Under the pieces are notes generated by a model, which saw only the letters and a list, made by a program, of their open reading frames with translations, did no database searches and was not told the DNA's origin. 64,000 nucleotides of DNA. Source: Massilia sp. IC2-278. GTDB taxonomy: Bacteria; Pseudomonadota; Gammaproteobacteria; Burkholderiales; Burkholderiaceae_D. The stretch covers positions 248,001 to 312,000 of the forward strand of contig NZ_JAJFES010000003.1 of the NCBI RefSeq assembly GCF_020708045.1. The letters run 5' to 3'. Of the stretch, positions 62,134-64,000 are shown piece by piece (the stretch's first letter is position 1; the number at the start of each line of letters is the position of its first letter). Made by a program: the position numbers and the translations under genes.

Positions 62134-63194
62134 GCCGCCCTCCTCTTTCCCAGGCTCTTGAAGCGGTCGGACTGCGAGATGCAGACCAGGAAGACCACGA
62201 TTGCCTTGACGACCATGTTGACCTCGGGCGGCACGCCCAGCGAGTAGATGGTATAGGTGAGGGTCTGGATGATCAGCGCCCCGATGATGCTGCCCACCAG
62301 CGAGAACTTGCCGCCGGCGAGCGAGGTGCCGCCCAGCGTGACCGCCAGGATGGCGTCCAGTTCCAGCAGCAGGCCGGCGTTGTTGGCGTCCGCGCTCTTC
62401 ACGTTGGAGCTGATCATCAGTCCCGCCATGCCGGCGCAGGCCGCGCTGAACACGTAGACGAAGACGACCAGGGCCGCGGTGCGGATGCCGGCCAGGCGCG
62501 CCGCGACAGGATTCACCCCGACCGCCTGGATGAACAGGCCGAGCGCCGTGTGGCGCAGCAGCAGGCTGGTCACCGCGAACACCGCCACCACCACGAACAG
62601 CGCGAACGGCAGGCCGAGCAGATAGCCGCTGCCCAGGAAGAAGAAGGGCTGGTAGTAGACGGTGACGATCTGGCCGTCGGTGAGCAACTGGGCCAGGCCG
62701 CGCCCGGCCACCATCAGGATCAGGGTGGCAACGATCGGCTGCAGGCCCAGGCCGGCGACCAGCGCGCCGTTCCACAGCCCGCACAGCAGCGCGACGCCGA
62801 GGGCGGCCAGCAGCGCCAGCGCCATCGGCGTTTTCGCCACGTACTCGGGCACGCCGTCGTTGATCACCATGGTGCCGCCGATGAGCATGGCGGCCACCGT
62901 CCCCGACAGGGCCACCACCGCGCCGACCGAGATGTCGATGCCGCGCGTGGCAATCACGAGGGTCATGCCGATCGCCGCCAACATCAGCGGCGCGGCGCGG
63001 TTGACGATGTCGACCAGGCTGCCGTACAGGTGGCCGTCCTTGACTTCGAGGCGGAAGAAGCCGGGAATCAGGAGGAAGTCGACTAGCAGCAGCAGGGCCA
63101 GCGCCGCCAGGGGGCGGAACAGGGGATGCTGGAAGACGGTCGGCCCGGCCGGCCCGGCGCTCTGGAGGACTGCGTCCTTGACGGCGGCGTTCAT
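62130..63194 (-). CDS. ytfT: Sugar ABC transporter permease, YtfT-like
   Basis: 354 residues. RbsC-type permease with a slightly longer N terminus: GMTLVIATRGIDISVGAVVALSG, LQPIVATLILMVAGRGLAQLL, NPVAARLAGIRTAALVVFVYVFSAACAG as coupling region and LGGTSLAGGKFSLVGSIIGALII. Its start overlaps the stop of the ATPase gene and its stop overlaps the start of the second permease. The tandem of two permeases marks the Ytf/Yjf furanose importer type. Confidence 0.88.
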   Translation of the reverse strand: MNAAVKDAVLQSAGPAGPTVFQHPLFRPLAALALLLLVDFLLIPGFFRLEVKDGHLYGSLVDIVNRAAPLMLAAIGMTLVIATRGIDISVGAVVALSGTVAAMLIGGTMVINDGVPEYVAKTPMALALLAALGVALLCGLWNGALVAGLGLQPIVATLILMVAGRGLAQLLTDGQIVTVYYQPFFFLGSGYLLGLPFALFVVVAVFAVTSLLLRHTALGLFIQAVGVNPVAARLAGIRTAALVVFVYVFSAACAGMAGLMISSNVKSADANNAGLLLELDAILAVTLGGTSLAGGKFSLVGSIIGALIIQTLTYTIYSLGVPPEVNMVVKAIVVFLVCISQSDRFKSLGKRRAA

Positions 63195-64000
63195 GCGCAG
63201 CCCTCCCCGGCGATCACGTGCAGCACGCTGCTGTCGTCGAGCTCACCGCGGCCGTACTCGCCGCAGGCCTTGCGGTCGCGCATGACGACCACGCGGTCGC
63301 TCACGCGCAGTACCTCGGGCAGTTCGGACGAGATGAACAGGATAGCCATGCCCTTGCGGCACAGGGTGGTAACGTAGTCCATGATTTCCTGCTTGGCGCG
63401 CACGTCGATGCCGCGCGTGGGTTCGTCGAGGATCATCAGCTTCGGCTCGGTTGCCAGCCAGCGCGCCAGCAAGACCTTTTGCTGGTTGCCACCGGACAGG
63501 AGGCCGATCGGCGTCTCGATGCTCGCCGTCTTGATCCCCAGCTGTTTCACGTAATGGGCTGCGAGCTCCTGCTGGCGCCGCATCGGAATCGCGCGCAGCA
63601 GCCCCTGGCGCGCCTGCAGCGCCAGGATCAGGTTCTCGCGCACCGACAGGGCCAGGATCGCGCCCTCGTGCTTGCGGTCTTCCGAGCAGAAGCCGATGCC
63701 CTCCGCAATCGCATCGCGCGGGGTGGAGAACACGCGGCCGCGGCCGCCGATCTCGATGGCGCCGCCGTCGGCCTTGTCCGCGCCGAACAGCAGGCGCGCC
63801 GTCTCGGTGCGGCCGGACCCGAGCAGGCCGGCCAGGCCGAGTAGCTCGCCCTTGCGGATCTCGAGGTCGACCGGGTTCAGCACGCCCTTGCGCGCCAGTG
63901 CCTTCGTGCGCAGGAAGGTTTCGCCCTGCGTACCCGCCTCGGCGCAGGCGCTGCCCGTGTCCGCCTGCGCATCGGCCGGCGCCCCGATCATCTTGTTGAC
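63191..64000 (-). CDS. ytfR: Sugar ABC transporter ATPase, YtfR-like, 5' truncated by the window end
   Basis: The frame is still open at base 64000 (VNKMIGAP at the edge), so only the C-terminal nucleotide-binding domain is visible, about 270 residues. It has the non-canonical second-domain P-loop GLLGSGRTE instead of GxxGxGKT, GIGFCSEDRKHEG typical of RbsA/AraG-type second domains, signature LLSGGNQQKVLLARWL, and Walker B LMILDEPTRGIDV. In this family the catalytic site sits in the missing first domain. It is the first known gene of the operon that continues with the two permeases, GH43 and the LysR gene; a sugar-binding protein gene is expected to the right. Confidence 0.92.
   Translation of the reverse strand, partial: VNKMIGAPADAQADTGSACAEAGTQGETFLRTKALARKGVLNPVDLEIRKGELLGLAGLLGSGRTETARLLFGADKADGGAIEIGGRGRVFSTPRDAIAEGIGFCSEDRKHEGAILALSVRENLILALQARQGLLRAIPMRRQQELAAHYVKQLGIKTASIETPIGLLSGGNQQKVLLARWLATEPKLMILDEPTRGIDVRAKQEIMDYVTTLCRKGMAILFISSELPEVLRVSDRVVVMRDRKACGEYGRGELDDSSVLHVIAGEGCA

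Overview
The window is GC-rich, densely coded chromosomal DNA. It looks like a betaproteobacterium of the Oxalobacteraceae, Massilia/Telluria/Duganella-like. The support is a PEP-CTERM protein, a ZnuD-type receptor paired with a Fur-family regulator, an hmf-type furan pathway as described in Cupriavidus, frequent ATGA-coupled operons and short dispersed intergenic repeats. The genus is an inference from gene content. I saw no rRNA, tRNA, CRISPR array, prophage or intact insertion sequence.

Layout, 1-22 kb. The window opens in the end of a hybrid histidine kinase (receiver + HPt), coupled to a REC-GGDEF diguanylate cyclase. A minus-strand LemA/DUF3137 pair follows. Next comes an AT-richer patch (about 4.4-6.1 kb) with a TonB-C protein and a lipoprotein, then a MarR regulator and a small membrane protein. 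From 7.3 to 13.0 kb lies a cell-wall cluster: two exported SGNH esterases with a beta-rich insert, an OatA-like acyltransferase-SGNH fusion and a lytic transglycosylase. From 13.1 to 16.1 kb lies a zinc module (Zur-like regulator, MerC-domain protein, ZnuD-like receptor with a very His-rich loop). A PEP-CTERM protein follows. A minus-strand tripartite efflux operon (outer-membrane factor, unknown 88-aa protein, DHA2 MFS pump, HlyD adaptor, TetR, YnfA) fills 17-22.3 kb, with a palindromic operator candidate in front.

Layout, 22-43 kb. An alpha/beta hydrolase precedes a furan catabolism locus matching hmf: HmfH oxidase, HmfT transporter, HmfABC furoyl-CoA dehydrogenase, HmfD ligase, HmfF/HmfG decarboxylase and prenyl-flavin pair, HmfE hydrolase, an aldehyde dehydrogenase and a LysR regulator. 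The predicted route is HMF or furfural to 2-furoate, furoyl-CoA and 2-oxoglutarate. The hmfA promoter has a -35/-10 pair overlapped by a large inverted repeat. A MITE-like inverted repeat element separates the aldehyde dehydrogenase from the regulator. Next to it is a formaldehyde dehydrogenase gene broken by one in-frame amber codon, then a small membrane protein and a large TonB-dependent receptor.

Layout, 43-64 kb. The receptor is followed by a five-function peptide/nickel-type ABC importer whose two ATPases are fused. At 48.1-52.2 kb is the least familiar locus: a divergent NrtR-like Nudix regulator facing an operon of a J-domain/pseudokinase-like protein, a VWA protein and a divergent adenylosuccinate-synthetase paralogue that has lost the usual Asp/IMP and guanine recognition motifs. 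A candidate operator lies inside the promoter of that operon. This is my best candidate for an undescribed system. The rest holds a sterol-desaturase-family hydroxylase, a fused indolepyruvate:ferredoxin oxidoreductase with a divergent Lrp regulator, a lipoprotein nuclease/phosphatase, and a sugar operon (Ytf/Yjf-type ABC importer, GH43 hydrolase, GbpR-like LysR regulator) that runs off the right end.
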